64,000 bases of DNA. Origin: Nocardia brasiliensis NBRC 14402. GTDB lineage: Bacteria; Actinomycetota; Actinomycetes; Mycobacteriales; Mycobacteriaceae. Position numbers and translations under genes: made by a program. The notes beneath the pieces were generated by a model, which saw nothing but the letters and a program-made list of their open reading frames with translations, made no database searches and was not told the origin of the DNA. Positions 34,853-45,786 of this stretch are shown here, one piece after another; positions within the stretch are counted from its first letter, which is position 1, and every line of letters begins with the position of its first letter. The DNA lies in NCBI RefSeq assembly GCF_000308475.2, contig NZ_BAFT02000038.1, positions 1 through 64,000 of the forward strand. Direction: 5' to 3'.

Positions 34853-35296
34853 TCAGAGTGCCCGTACAAGATCTCTGATCCTCTCGATGGCAGCGGTGGA
34901 CAGTTGATCGGACTCGCGCACGGTGACGTAGCCCGCGGCGGCGAGGTCGCTCACGACGACCTTCGCGACACCGACCGGAACACGCAGCGCGGTACCGATC
35001 TCTGCGATGGAATGCGGCTGCTGGCACAGCTGCACCACGGTGCGCTGCTCGAATTGCAAGGGGGCCGACAGCGCCGAAGGCGGTGCCTGCACCAGTGTTT
35101 CGATCCGCAGACCGTCTACCAACGGCGTCGTGCGCCCCGCCGTGACGACAAAGGGACGCACGAACTGTTCATCACTGTCGACAACTTCTTCAGCCGGAGC
35201 GGGCTGGCCGGGTCGATCCGGATCGAACCATCCGAACATTCGGTTCATCGGGATCATCCGCGGGTCCGGCAACCGCGGCCGGTCAGGATCTCTCAT
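34853..35296 (-). CDS. cvnC: Conservon DUF742 protein CvnC
   Basis: This 147-residue DUF742 protein has an N-terminal Pro/Asp-rich region, then FVRPFVVTAGRTTPLVDGLRIETLV and a winged-helix-like CQQPHSIAEIGTALRVPVGVAKVVVSDLAAAGYVTV. CvnC is the second cytosolic component associating with the CvnA kinase and CvnB in Streptomyces conservons. Its start overlaps the cvnB stop by 4 bases (ATGA). Confidence 0.92.
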   Translation of the reverse strand: MRDPDRPRLPDPRMIPMNRMFGWFDPDRPGQPAPAEEVVDSDEQFVRPFVVTAGRTTPLVDGLRIETLVQAPPSALSAPLQFEQRTVVQLCQQPHSIAEIGTALRVPVGVAKVVVSDLAAAGYVTVRESDQLSTAAIERIRDLVRAL

Positions 35297-35721
35297 CTTC
35301 GTAACGTCTCTCGCAACTCGGAAATCAACGCCGGATCAAGGAGCGACCCGGCGCGTTCGGCAAGTACAGCCATTTCGTAGCCGACCAGACCGATATCGCA
35401 GTTGCCGTCGGCGATAACGCCGAGGCAGCTGCCGTCACCCATGGCCGAGACGAGCAGGAACCCGCGCTTCATCTCGATCATGATCAGTTTGAGCCCGTCG
35501 AACGAATAACTGCGCGAAGCGCTTTTGGCGAGGCTGGCCAGGCCGGACACCATGGCGGCGAGCCGGTCCGCCGAGGTGCGGTCCAGACCGTCGGACATCG
35601 CGATGAGCAGACCATCCGAGGACACCGCCACGGTGTCGCGCACACCGTCGGTCTCCCGAACGAAGTTGGCGAGCATCCAGTTGAATGTGTGCGGGTCAGC
35701 GCTCGGTAAATGGGTGGTCAC
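35293..35721 (-). CDS. cvnB: Conservon roadblock/LC7 protein CvnB
   Basis: This 142-residue roadblock/LC7 fold protein opens FNWMLANFVRETDGVRDTVAVSSDGLLIAMSDGLDR, with GLKLIMIEMKRGFLLVSAMGDGSCLGVIA in the centre. Roadblock proteins act as GTPase-activating or scaffolding partners, here presumably of CvnD. It overlaps cvnA and cvnC by 4 bases at its two ends, indicating strict translational coupling. Confidence 0.93.
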   Translation of the reverse strand: MTTHLPSADPHTFNWMLANFVRETDGVRDTVAVSSDGLLIAMSDGLDRTSADRLAAMVSGLASLAKSASRSYSFDGLKLIMIEMKRGFLLVSAMGDGSCLGVIADGNCDIGLVGYEMAVLAERAGSLLDPALISELRETLRR

Positions 35722-38579
35722 CGGTTCTCCTCTGCGATGGACGGGGCGGTCGGCGCCGGATCCTCGGCGCGGGTGTCATGGTCGCGCGCACCGACATACG
35801 GCCGCGTCGTCGACGGCGCGGGCGGGGCGCCGCGCTCGTGACCGGCCCGGAACGACGACAACATGTTTCGGGTCTCCTCGGGCGAGCGCTCGGTGACCGG
35901 CGCATGATCCTGGCGTGGCGGGGTGCCGCCCGCGTCCCGCCGCGGCTCGGTTCCCGGTGCCGTGCCCGCGGAGCGAGACTTCTTGTTGCGCTTGACAAGT
36001 CCGTTGCGCGTGGTGCGCGGAACCGGCCCGGTCGGTGGCGCAACAGATGTTACCGGGGCCTCCACCGGCGCGTCCCCGGATTCGAAGATCCGCCACATCG
36101 TTCCGGTGTCGGTGGCCGTCTCCGGCGCGAATTCCGGTTGCGGAGAAACGAAATGGGAGTACGCGGAGGTCGGCCCGGACGGCACGGCGGGCATGTTGGT
36201 GCTCGTGTCGTACCGCACGGCCTCGTGCCGGCCGGTCCGCTCGGTGGGCAGTTCGTCACCGTAATGCGCGGAGTCCGCCTGATACCGAGGCTCACTCGGC
36301 GGGCGGCCGGTGCCGTTCTGCTGCGGGACGGACGAGACGTTCGGCAGGGCGTGCGCCGGGCCGGGCAGGCTCGGCGTCCGCGAGTTCGGAGCCGAATTGC
36401 CCTGCAGCGCAGGGCCGTTGTGCAAAGGATCGAGCTCCGGAGTGGGCGCCGCGTGCAGCTCCGCGTCCGAACCCCAGGACGGTTCGACGCCGGTGCCGGA
36501 GATCTTGCCGCGTACGCCTGCGCGCTGATCTTGTTCCTGCGCAAGGATTTCCAGGGGCAGGGCGAGTCGCGCGACGATACCGCTGACCGGCGATACGTTG
36601 AGCTCCACCGCGATGCCGAGCCGTTCCGCCAGCCGGCCGACCACGTAGTGGCCCAGGTATCTGGTCGGCGCGACGATGAAGTCCTGCTCGCCGCGCAGCC
36701 TCGCATTGGACTGCGCCAGCTGGTCGGCGGGCATGCCGATACCGTGGTCGACCACGGCCAGCAGGTAGCCCTGCGGCACTCGGCGCCCGTAGATCTCGAC
36801 CTCGAGATCCGGTGGGGAGAAGGCGAGCCCGTTCTCGATCAGCTCGGCGAGCATGTGCGCCAGCTCGCTCACCACCGACCCGGCGATGAGCACATCGTCC
36901 ACCCGGCGCAGCACCACGCGGCGGTAGTCGTCGACCTCGGACAGACCGGCGCGGATGACGTCGCTCAGCGCGATCGGCTGCGCCCACCGGCGCGGGCTGG
37001 CCTCGCCGACGAGCACCAGCAGGCTTTCGGCGTTGCGGCGCATGCGGGTGGCCAGGTGGTCGAGTTCGAACAGGTTGGACAGACCCTTCGGGTCGAGTTC
37101 CTCGCGCTCGAACTCGCTGATCAGGGCGAGCTGGCGGCGCACCAGATTCTGGTTGCGCCGGGCGAGGTTGGCCATCGACTCGGTGGTGTTGCGGCGCACC
37201 AGCGCCTGCTGCGAGGCGAGCTCGAAGGCGGTGGTCTGCACCCGGTCGAGAGCGCCGGCCACGGCCGCGATCTCGATACTGGAGCCGACCGGAACCTGCA
37301 CTGCGGCAGGCGCTTCCGGACGGCCCTCTTCGGTGTGCGACCACGCGTCGATGACCTGGGGCAGGCGGCGCGAGGCCACGTCGTCGGCCTCGCCGGCCAG
37401 CGCGGCGAGCGGGCGCACGATGGCGCGCACCGAGGTGATCACCAGCACGATCATCGCGACGATGGCGATGGCCGCGCCGACGAGGAAGCCGATCAGGTTG
37501 AGCAACGCGGCACCGCGCAGGTCGTCGGCGCGGGCCTGTACGTCCGCGCCCACCGCCTGCTGCACATTGCCCTGATCTTCGAGCGCCCCGGACATCTGGG
37601 TCCACCAGGCCATCGGGTCGACCTCGCGGACCAGCGGTCCGTCGCTGGAGGCGATCGCGATGTTCTCGGCCTGTTCGGCCTTGGTGGCGTTGTCACTCAG
37701 CAGCGCGGCGTCCAGCTTGGCCTGCTGGCCCTTGGTCGCGTAGCGGGAGAAGGTGGCCAAGCCGTTCAACTTGCTGGACCGAATCTCCATGAACTGCACG
37801 TATTCCCCGCCGTTGAACCGGCCGGCGACGAAGACGCCGTTGAGGAAGCCGCGCTCCTTGTCGAGCTCGGCCTTGGCCTCACCCAGCGCGTACAGCGCCT
37901 GCAGACCGCGCTGGATCTGCGGGTCACGCGCCTGGTCCAGGCCGAGGGCCAAGCGGTTCAGCGCGGCGACGGCGTCGGTATAGAACTGGAACACCACCTG
38001 GCGGCTGACCCGGCGCGTGTCGATCTGCACGCGGGTGTTCGCCAGCAGGTTCAGCTGACCGAGCGCGGCGCGCACCTGATCGGCGCCGGGCGCGTCGCCC
38101 GAGGCGGCCTCGGTCAGCTGGCCGAGCGTGGCGTCGACCTTGCCGCGCTGGTCGAGCAGCGGCTGCTGCAGGCGGTTCTCGCCGCCGAGCAGACCGTTGC
38201 TGAGCCCGAGCTCGCGCTGGATCTGATTGGTCAGGTCCTGGACGCTCAGCGCCAACTCGACGGACTTCACCGTGTCATTGGCTTGCCGGTAGTCCGAAAT
38301 CTGGCCGTAGACGGTGACACCGAGCAACGCGAGCACCAATATCAGCGACAGCGCGAGAATTCGGGACAGCTGACCGCCGATCGTGCGCGGCCGGACGATT
38401 CCCGACATTCTGCTGTTCGCCGACGGATTCTCGCCAGAGGCAACCGCAGGTTGGAAATCCGGTGTGTCCCCGGGCTTTTGTTGCCGTAGACGTAGACGCA
38501 CCAACCTGCTACTCCTCCGAAAAGCCAGCCGTGACAGCTCCACGACGAGCGCACGGAAAGTCTCCGAGCAAAATCCCAT
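35718..38579 (-). CDS. cvnA: Conservon sensor kinase CvnA with nitrate/nitrite-sensing (NIT) domain
   Basis: The 953-residue membrane sensor has membrane segment 1 at about 72-92 (ILALSLILVLALLGVTVYG). An extracytoplasmic NIT-type helical domain runs to about 350, and membrane segment 2 (LIGFLVGAAIAIVAMIVLVI) follows. The cytosolic core has the dimerisation-like segment ELDHLATRMRRNAE and an HATPase_c domain: N box AHMLAELIENGLAFSPP, G box VVDHGIGMPADQL. About 290 disordered Pro/Ser/Thr-rich residues end the protein. The translation start is uncertain; the ATG at 38408 would remove 57 residues. It heads the cvnA-B-C-D operon. The presumed signal is nitrate or nitrite, or another small ligand. 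Confidence 0.92.
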   Translation of the reverse strand: MGFCSETFRALVVELSRLAFRRSSRLVRLRLRQQKPGDTPDFQPAVASGENPSANSRMSGIVRPRTIGGQLSRILALSLILVLALLGVTVYGQISDYRQANDTVKSVELALSVQDLTNQIQRELGLSNGLLGGENRLQQPLLDQRGKVDATLGQLTEAASGDAPGADQVRAALGQLNLLANTRVQIDTRRVSRQVVFQFYTDAVAALNRLALGLDQARDPQIQRGLQALYALGEAKAELDKERGFLNGVFVAGRFNGGEYVQFMEIRSSKLNGLATFSRYATKGQQAKLDAALLSDNATKAEQAENIAIASSDGPLVREVDPMAWWTQMSGALEDQGNVQQAVGADVQARADDLRGAALLNLIGFLVGAAIAIVAMIVLVITSVRAIVRPLAALAGEADDVASRRLPQVIDAWSHTEEGRPEAPAAVQVPVGSSIEIAAVAGALDRVQTTAFELASQQALVRRNTTESMANLARRNQNLVRRQLALISEFEREELDPKGLSNLFELDHLATRMRRNAESLLVLVGEASPRRWAQPIALSDVIRAGLSEVDDYRRVVLRRVDDVLIAGSVVSELAHMLAELIENGLAFSPPDLEVEIYGRRVPQGYLLAVVDHGIGMPADQLAQSNARLRGEQDFIVAPTRYLGHYVVGRLAERLGIAVELNVSPVSGIVARLALPLEILAQEQDQRAGVRGKISGTGVEPSWGSDAELHAAPTPELDPLHNGPALQGNSAPNSRTPSLPGPAHALPNVSSVPQQNGTGRPPSEPRYQADSAHYGDELPTERTGRHEAVRYDTSTNMPAVPSGPTSAYSHFVSPQPEFAPETATDTGTMWRIFESGDAPVEAPVTSVAPPTGPVPRTTRNGLVKRNKKSRSAGTAPGTEPRRDAGGTPPRQDHAPVTERSPEETRNMLSSFRAGHERGAPPAPSTTRPYVGARDHDTRAEDPAPTAPSIAEENR

Positions 38580-38924
38580 ATGCCCGGTGCCGCGTCAACT
38601 CGAGGACGCGCCGACCCGGGCTTTGTTCATACTTTTCAACCGCAGCGCACCCGAGGGCTACCAACTGGCCAGTTTGTGGCCACCCCGAAGCGACCCGGCC
38701 GACATACGGTGCTGGTCAGGACATTCGGCCGCACCTGCGGTGAACATCGCACCGTCGAGCCCGAAAACAGCGTCGGCACGATCGCTCGAAGCCCTTGGGA
38801 AACGGGCTGATTCGATCGTGCCGACGCACCTGTCCGCGGCTCGGGAAAGCGATCCGCCAACCGGCAGCAACTGTTCAGCTAGTTACTGCCGAGTTTGAGT
38901 TCAGCTTACAAACCATATACTTCG
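38580..38924. other. Non-coding gap between cvnA and the hypothetical gene at 38925
   Basis: These 345 bases precede the conservon and should hold its promoter. Apart from the terminator hairpin at 38770-38827 I see no gene; short open frames on either strand have no ribosome site and no recognisable content. Confidence 0.6.
38770..38827 (-). terminator. Extended hairpin terminator upstream of the conservon
   Basis: Perfect 15-bp arms (38770-38784 and 38813-38827) enclose an inner GCCC/GGGC dyad. On the reverse strand the structure is followed by TGTTTTCGG. It lies 98 bases after the stop of the leftward hypothetical gene and separates it from cvnA. Confidence 0.75.
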
Positions 38925-39947
38925 TTATGCTTCGCCGAGGATGGCGAGCACCTCGTCGGACCGGAAGAACGGCTCGAGCCGCTCGCGAATCAACTTGGCC
39001 AGCACGCCGTTTCGTTTCGCGCCATCGATGACCGCGGGACCATAGCGCAGGATCTCGGTGGCGATGTCCGCGCCGGAAAGACCGAGTTCGGGCAGCATGG
39101 CGGCGAGGGTGTAGTCGCCGTACTTGGTGAAGAACACCTCGACGCACTCGTCCACGAGCAGCCCGAAGTATTCCTTTTCCCTTGTGGTGACGGCGATTTC
39201 GTAGCAGATGAGGACCAGCTCGTTGAGATCTTTCTGGCTCAGGTAATCGCGCAGCCCGCTCACCGGCTCGTCGGCGTGCAGGTCCCAGAACTCCATCGCG
39301 GCGTCGTGCACGGGGGCGTCGCGCAGCATTTCACGGATCGCGTTGTTGGTGCGCTTGAGGGCGAACATCGCGCCCTTGCCCGCCATGTCGCCGATGAACG
39401 TGCTCTCGGTGGCCTTCTTGGCGGTCTTGGCCGCCGACTGGCCCATCGAGATCAGCGAGGAGACGCCGGGAATCTTGCCCGCGAGCTGCCGGTTGGCCTC
39501 CATGAAATCGGAGATCAGCTTGTCGACGAACTTCGACGCGACCGTGGCGACCAGCGGAGATTCGGTGAGCCGATCCAGGATGCGCTCCTGGGCCTGGTGC
39601 ATCCCGAAGATCTTCTCCAGCAGCGCTTCGACCGGCTCGCGGTCGACGACCTGCCCCAGGGTGTGGTCGTTGTTGTTCGCGATGTGGTCGTAGATCGAAT
39701 CGGCGAAGACCCCGACCATGTCGGCGATCACCGGACTGCCACCGATCAGGTCGATGATGGTGGCGACGGTCGCCTTGGCCTGCTCGACCTCGACGATATC
39801 GCGGAAGATCAAGGTGTCTGCGACACTCAGCACCGATTCGACGTCGCGGGCCACCACCTCGGCGAAACGGTCGCCACTCACCTCGGCGAGCACGAATTCC
39901 ACCTGGGCATCGAGTAGCCGTTCCGAAATTTTACGCGGCTCGCTCAT
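38925..39947 (-). CDS. Hypothetical helical protein of mycolata (340 aa)
   Basis: I do not recognise a named family. The 340-residue product is soluble-looking and almost wholly alpha-helical, with repeated acidic helices (LLDAQVEFVLAEVSGDRFAEV, ESPLVATVASKFVDKLISD) and a central glycine-containing segment IPGVSSLISMGQSAAKTAKKATES. The ATG at 39947 is chosen because GGGTGGA lies 5-9 bases upstream; an earlier GTG at 39965 is possible. The gene downstream is the conservon, separated by a terminator; 54 bases upstream lies another hypothetical. It may be a conserved Nocardia/Mycobacterium protein of unknown role. Confidence 0.75.
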   Translation of the reverse strand: MSEPRKISERLLDAQVEFVLAEVSGDRFAEVVARDVESVLSVADTLIFRDIVEVEQAKATVATIIDLIGGSPVIADMVGVFADSIYDHIANNNDHTLGQVVDREPVEALLEKIFGMHQAQERILDRLTESPLVATVASKFVDKLISDFMEANRQLAGKIPGVSSLISMGQSAAKTAKKATESTFIGDMAGKGAMFALKRTNNAIREMLRDAPVHDAAMEFWDLHADEPVSGLRDYLSQKDLNELVLICYEIAVTTREKEYFGLLVDECVEVFFTKYGDYTLAAMLPELGLSGADIATEILRYGPAVIDGAKRNGVLAKLIRERLEPFFRSDEVLAILGEA

Positions 39948-40001
39948 CCGGGTTCCACCCATCACAGTCGTAGTACGGTGCGCCCGGCCAAATTACGGCC
40001 C

Positions 40002-40511
40002 CTATGTTTCGGTATCGTTGCCGCGCAACGACTTCCGAATCTGGTCCAGGCGCTCACGCGCGGCTTTCTCGCGCGCGTCCCATTGTTCGTCGGCGCTGCG
40101 GCCCGCCGGGGTCTGCTGATCGAGCTCGCCCATCCCCTGCGCGGTGCCGAAGCGCTGCTCGACCTTATCGCGAACTGACCCCCAAGTAGGGACACCCGAG
40201 GGGGAATATCCACCCGTCTCAGTCGGTGCGGTGGTACCGGTCGGCGGTACCGGTACCGCGGGTACCGGAGAAGTGCCCGCGACCTGGTCGGATACGTCGC
40301 GGATGGTGGGCACGTCATGCGTCGGCAGCGTGGGCGTGGCAGGAGTCACACCGGGCAGGGGCGGCGAATCGCCCGCACCGACGAGCCCGAGCAGCGCCGC
40401 GTGCACCATCTCGAAGCCGGCGCGTTCCGCGGTCGCGACCAGCAGCACTCCGATCAGTTCCCGGTCGGGCAACGCCGTCAGCCGGGCCAGGATCTCGCTG
40501 TTCTCAGTCAT
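40002..40511 (-). CDS. Hypothetical protein with Pro/Thr-rich linker (169 aa)
   Basis: An N-terminal helical portion (SEILARLTALPDRELIGVLLVATAERAG) is followed by a Pro/Thr/Val-rich linker of about 60 residues and a charged C-terminal helix (DEQWDAREKAARERLDQIRKSL). There is no signal peptide or membrane segment. It precedes the helical protein at 38925-39947 on the same strand with a gap of 54 bases, so the two may be cotranscribed. No function is assigned. Confidence 0.7.
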   Translation of the reverse strand: MTENSEILARLTALPDRELIGVLLVATAERAGFEMVHAALLGLVGAGDSPPLPGVTPATPTLPTHDVPTIRDVSDQVAGTSPVPAVPVPPTGTTAPTETGGYSPSGVPTWGSVRDKVEQRFGTAQGMGELDQQTPAGRSADEQWDAREKAARERLDQIRKSLRGNDTET

Positions 40512-40563
40512 ATCGCCAGGCTACGCAGCACCGGAGGCCGAGCGGTCCGGTTCGCGCCGCGCG

Positions 40564-41331
40564 CTACGGGCGCACGACCGCCCGCGCCCAATCGCGGACC
40601 AGTTCGAACCACGCGCGGCCGCCCACCAGAATCAGGTCGTTGTGTCCCGCGCCCGGGAACACCTTCAGCTGCTTGGGCTCGCGGGCCGCGGCATAGAGGC
40701 GTTCGGCGTGCCGCAGCGGCAGAAGTTCGTCCTGGTCGCCGTGCATGATCAGCACCGGAACGCGCAGCGTGCGAATGCGTCGTTCGCTCGGATACGCGTC
40801 GGGGATCAGCGGGCGCGGCAGGAACGGATAGATCGAGCGGGCGGCGTCGCGCATGCCGGAGAAGGTCGACATCAACATGAGCCCGGCGGGCGGATACGCC
40901 GCCGCGAGCTCGAGCATCACCCCGCCGCCCAGGGATTTGCCCAGGTAGACCACGCGATTCGGGTCGACACCCGGCTGTTCGAGCAGCACCCGGCGCGCGG
41001 CGCGGGCGTCCTGGTAGGTGCCGTGCTCGGTCGGCCGTCCGGTGCTGCGGCCGTATCCGCGATAGTCGAACGTGAGCACGTCGAACCCGGCCTCGACGAG
41101 CAGCGCGAACAGCGCCACCCGATCCCCCACGTTGCCCCCGTTCCCGTGCGCGAACAGGATGTGCCCCACCGAATTCGGCGCGGGCAGCCACCACCCGTGC
41201 AGCGTCTCCCCGTCCGCGGTGTCGATCGAGAGATCGGTGTAGTCCATGCCAAGGAGCGCCGGTGTCTGCAAGATCTGCCGCTCCGGCAGATATGCCAACG
41301 CATTCAAGATCGAACTGGCCGGATGTCGCAT
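40564..41331 (-). CDS. Alpha/beta hydrolase (serine esterase/BAAT-like)
   Basis: This 255-residue alpha/beta hydrolase has oxyanion loop FAHGNGGNVGDR at 60-71 and nucleophile elbow GKSLGGG (about residue 130). The acidic residue is in MHGDQDELLP and the catalytic His in GAGHNDL. It matches the bacterial family of small lysophospholipase/esterase-like proteins related to human ABHD12/13. No signal peptide is present. It is divergent from a small secreted protein gene with a 155-base gap. The substrate is unknown. Confidence 0.87.
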   Translation of the reverse strand: MRHPASSILNALAYLPERQILQTPALLGMDYTDLSIDTADGETLHGWWLPAPNSVGHILFAHGNGGNVGDRVALFALLVEAGFDVLTFDYRGYGRSTGRPTEHGTYQDARAARRVLLEQPGVDPNRVVYLGKSLGGGVMLELAAAYPPAGLMLMSTFSGMRDAARSIYPFLPRPLIPDAYPSERRIRTLRVPVLIMHGDQDELLPLRHAERLYAAAREPKQLKVFPGAGHNDLILVGGRAWFELVRDWARAVVRP

Positions 41332-41486
41332 GCCTAGTTCTTACCGCTCGCGACCGCCCGCCTGCCACCCGGGCCGCCCGTCGCCCGGACCTGCGCCGAT
41401 GCGCTCGCGGGCGGGGATCTTGGTTTGCCGGGCGAGGATCGGGTAACCCGAGGGAGGTTTTGCTCATCGAGGAAGGGAAAAGGTCA

Positions 41487-41876
41487 ATGCGGAGAACTGT
41501 TCTCGTGGTAGCTACGCTCGTCACCTCGCTCGCTGGCTTTACCGCCGCGGCCGGCTCGGCGGGTGCGGTCGACGACACCCAGACGTGCACGTCGGTGCGG
41601 GCGATGGCTACCGAGTTGAACAGCGGGATCAACGGGGCCAAGAGCAAGGACGCCGGGGCTGCGGACGAGGTCCGCAGCGTATTCTCCACCGCCGCGACCA
41701 AATTGGAGAGCACGCGTGATCTCGCCGACGACGGCCCGGTGAAGACCGCGATCGACCCTGCCGTCGCGCAGATGCGCCGGGTGGCCACAGCCTCGGACAC
41801 GGAGCTCGGCACCGTGCTCCAGGATCAGGCCTTCCATGACGCCATGTCCGGGCTGGACAAGGCCTGCGGTATCTGA
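41487..41876 (+). CDS. Small secreted protein with a conserved Cys pair
   Basis: This 129-residue precursor has a Sec signal peptide (MRRTVLVVATLVTSLAGF..., predicted cleavage after AGA at residue 27). The mature helical protein has only two cysteines, Cys34 (TQTCTS) and Cys127 (DKACGI), which could join its ends in a disulfide. ATG at 41487 has AAAAGG upstream. It is similar in size and layout to mycobacterial haemophore-like or DUF-type secreted proteins, but no motif confirms that. A strong terminator follows. Confidence 0.78.
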   Translation: MRRTVLVVATLVTSLAGFTAAAGSAGAVDDTQTCTSVRAMATELNSGINGAKSKDAGAADEVRSVFSTAATKLESTRDLADDGPVKTAIDPAVAQMRRVATASDTELGTVLQDQAFHDAMSGLDKACGI

Positions 41877-41888
41877 CCCCGACACACG

Positions 41889-41920
41889 ACAGGCCCGCAA
41901 GCGTGTGCTTGCGGGCCTGT
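41889..41920. terminator. Bidirectional terminator between secreted protein and pheT
   Basis: A perfect 13-bp stem (ACAGGCCCGCAAG and its complement, 6-base loop) lies between convergent stops. On the + strand it is followed by CGTCGTTTTC. Confidence 0.85.
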
Positions 41921-41933
41921 CGTCGTTTTCGGA

Positions 41934-44438
41934 TCAGCCGCGCAGCACCGCGCCCACCGCGTCCGCCGCGGCGGCGACCGCGGCGTCGCGGGCGGCGCTC
42001 GCCTCGTCCTCGGTGAGCGTGCGGTCGGTGGCACGGAAACGCAGGGCGTAGGTGAGCGACTTGCGTCCCTCGCCCGCCTGAGCGCCCTCGTAGACGTCGA
42101 ACAGCGCGATGTCTTCGAGCAGTTCGCCGCCGCCGGTGCGCAGCGCGGACTCCACCGAGGCGGCCGGGGTGGCTTTCTCGACGCTCACCGACACGTCCTG
42201 CAGCACCGCGGGGAATGGGGAGATCGTCGGCGCCGGGCGCTGCTCGCGCAGGGGCAGGGCGTCGAGGTCCAGCTCGACGGCACAGGTGCGCGGCGGCAGA
42301 CCGGAACGTTCCAGCACCGCCGGGTGCAGTTCACCCGCATGGCCGACGACCACACCGTCCACCACCAGCTCGGCACAGCGACCCGGATGCCACGGCAGGT
42401 GTGCGGCGGTGCGGCGTTCGATCGTGACGCCCGCCGCGTCGGCCACCGCGTCGGCGAGCGCGAACGCGTCGGCGGCCTCGGCCGGCCGGCCGGCTCCCCA
42501 CGGCCCGCGCGGCTCACGGCGACCCGTGAGTACGGCGGCGACATGCACCGGTTGCGCGGGCAACGAGTCGATCAGTTCGGCGATCTGCTCGTCGCTGGGG
42601 CGGCGATCGACCGGCAGCGCCTCGACCGGACGCACATTGTCGCCGGGCAGCACCACCTGGGCGATGCCGTAAATGGCGAGGTCGCGCGCGCCGCGAGAGA
42701 TGTTGCGGGCGGCCACTTCCAGCAGGCCGGGCAGCAGCGTGGTGGCCAGCTCGGACCGCTCGACATCGAGCGGATTCAGCACCCGGGTGGTCGCCCGGCG
42801 CGGATCGTCGGCGTCGAGTCCCCAGGTGTCGAACACACCGGCGGCCAGGAACACCGGCGCGGGCACCTCGACCGCGCCCGCGAAGGCCAGCGCCCGGCTC
42901 ACCGCGCGGCGGCGGCGCTGGGTGGCGGTGAAACCACGCCCGGCGGGCGCGGTGGGCAGCACCGACGGGATCTGCTCGAGCCCCTCCAGCCGCAGCACCT
43001 CCTCCACCAGGTCGGCGGGCTGCGCCAGGTCGGGCCGCCAGCTCGGCGGGGTGACCACCAGCTGGCCGTGCCCAGTGGACTCGTCCACACCGACCTCGAC
43101 CGTGCAGCCGATCTGGGCGAGCCGGCGCGCGGAGGTGCCGGTCGGATAAACCACCCCGGCGACGCGGTCGGCCAGATCGATGTCCATCCGGATCGGCGCG
43201 GCGGCCGGCACCGGGACGCGCACGTCGGTGAGCGCGGATTCGACGGTGCCGCCGGCGATTTCGGCGAGCAGCGTGGCGGCACGATCGAGCGCGGCCACGT
43301 TGATCTCCGGATCGACCACCCGCTCATAGCGCTTACCGGCCTCGGAGGACAGCTTGTGCCGGCGCGAGGTCCGGTAGACCAGCAGCGGATTCCAGGTGGC
43401 GGCTTCCAGCACGATATCGGTGGTCTCGGCGCCGACCTCGGTGCTCGCCCCGCCCATCACGCCGGCCAGCGAGACCACGCCGGAATCGTCGGCGATCACC
43501 ACGTCCTCGGCGTCGAGGGTGCGCTCCACCTCGTCGAGGGTGCGCAGCGTCTCCCCCTTGTTCGCGGCGCGAACCACCAAGCCGCCGTTCAGCTTTCCGC
43601 CGTCGAAGGCGTGCAGCGGCTGACCGAGCTCCAGCATCACGTAGTTGGTGACGTCGACCGCGGGCGAGATCGGGCGCACGCCCGCGAGCAGCAGCCTGCG
43701 CTGTAACCACCAGGGGCTCACCGCCTTCGGGTCGATGCCGGTGACCCGGCGGACCGCGAAGCGGGTGCACTTCGACTCGGGTTCGAGCCGGACCGGCCAG
43801 GCGTCCGCCTCGTCGTCGGGCAGGGTGCGCACGGCCGGGTCGGCGTAGTCGAGATCGAAGCCGCAGGCCAGTTCCCTGGCCAGGCCGCGCACCGAGAAGC
43901 AGTAGCCACGGTCGGGGGTGATGTTGAGTTCGATCACCGTATCGTCCAGGCCCAGCAGCAGATTCGCGTCGGTGCCCGGCTCGGCGGTGCCCGGCTCGAG
44001 CACCAGGATGCCCGCGTGATCCTTGCCGATACCGAGTTCGGCGACCGAGCAGATCATGCCGTTGGACACGTGCCCGTAGGTCTTGCGCGAGGAGATCGCG
44101 AACCCGCCGGGCAGCACGCCGCCCGGCAGCACCACGACGACCAGGTCACCGACGGCGAAGTTGGTTGCGCCGCAGACGATCTCCTGCAGATCAGGGTTGC
44201 CGACATCGACCTTGCAGAACCGGATCGGCTTCTTGAACTCGGTGAGTTCGGTGATCTCGGCGACGCGGCCGACGACCAGCGGCTTGTCGATGTCGCCGGT
44301 GACGGGCCGGAGCTCGTCGAGCTCCTCGACCTCCAGCCCGACCCGGACGAAGCCCGCGTCGAGTTCCTCCGGCGTCACCGACCAGTCGGGGACGGTGCGC
44401 TGGATGATGTCGGTCAGCCAGGACTGCGCTACTCGCAC
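41934..44438 (-). CDS. pheT: Phenylalanyl-tRNA synthetase beta subunit
   Basis: This 834-residue beta chain has an N-terminal tRNA-binding (EMAP-like) domain, with [12 protein letters not shown] and [21 protein letters not shown] near 70-110. Next come the B3/B4 editing domain ([16 protein letters not shown] near 277), the B5 domain, and the C-terminal ferredoxin-like anticodon-binding domain ending in [20 protein letters not shown]. The heterotetramer charges tRNA-Phe. It lies 49 bases downstream of pheS in the same operon. Confidence 0.97.
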   Translation of the reverse strand: MRVAQSWLTDIIQRTVPDWSVTPEELDAGFVRVGLEVEELDELRPVTGDIDKPLVVGRVAEITELTEFKKPIRFCKVDVGNPDLQEIVCGATNFAVGDLVVVVLPGGVLPGGFAISSRKTYGHVSNGMICSVAELGIGKDHAGILVLEPGTAEPGTDANLLLGLDDTVIELNITPDRGYCFSVRGLARELACGFDLDYADPAVRTLPDDEADAWPVRLEPESKCTRFAVRRVTGIDPKAVSPWWLQRRLLLAGVRPISPAVDVTNYVMLELGQPLHAFDGGKLNGGLVVRAANKGETLRTLDEVERTLDAEDVVIADDSGVVSLAGVMGGASTEVGAETTDIVLEAATWNPLLVYRTSRRHKLSSEAGKRYERVVDPEINVAALDRAATLLAEIAGGTVESALTDVRVPVPAAAPIRMDIDLADRVAGVVYPTGTSARRLAQIGCTVEVGVDESTGHGQLVVTPPSWRPDLAQPADLVEEVLRLEGLEQIPSVLPTAPAGRGFTATQRRRRAVSRALAFAGAVEVPAPVFLAAGVFDTWGLDADDPRRATTRVLNPLDVERSELATTLLPGLLEVAARNISRGARDLAIYGIAQVVLPGDNVRPVEALPVDRRPSDEQIAELIDSLPAQPVHVAAVLTGRREPRGPWGAGRPAEAADAFALADAVADAAGVTIERRTAAHLPWHPGRCAELVVDGVVVGHAGELHPAVLERSGLPPRTCAVELDLDALPLREQRPAPTISPFPAVLQDVSVSVEKATPAASVESALRTGGGELLEDIALFDVYEGAQAGEGRKSLTYALRFRATDRTLTEDEASAARDAAVAAAADAVGAVLRG

Positions 44439-44487
44439 TTGAGGTTTCGCTCTCTCGATCGAAGGGGCCGGAAAGGACGGTGGGGGC

Positions 44488-45591
<1,104 letters not shown>

Positions 45592-45720
45592 TCATTCCCT
45601 ACCCACATTGCTGCTGGTGGAATCCTATTGGATGCGTCAGTTCCGATTCACGCGGATTCCCCGCTACCGCCGCGAACCCCGTTCTTCCTGGTCCGGAGCA
45701 CCCGGCGACGCGGGGCGCAC

Positions 45721-45783
45721 CCGGACGAGCCGCACCCCGTCGTGTGGCAGCGCACACGGGGGATGCGGCTCGCGGGGGTCCGG
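45721..45783 (-). terminator. Hairpin between MFS exporter and pheS
   Basis: Nested arms (45721-45734 pairing with 45764-45771 and 45778-45783, with inner GC pairs) form a long imperfect stem-loop just after the MFS stop at 45787. It could end that transcript. I see no T-box specifier or antiterminator that would make it a pheST regulator. Confidence 0.5.
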
Positions 45784-45786
45784 CGC

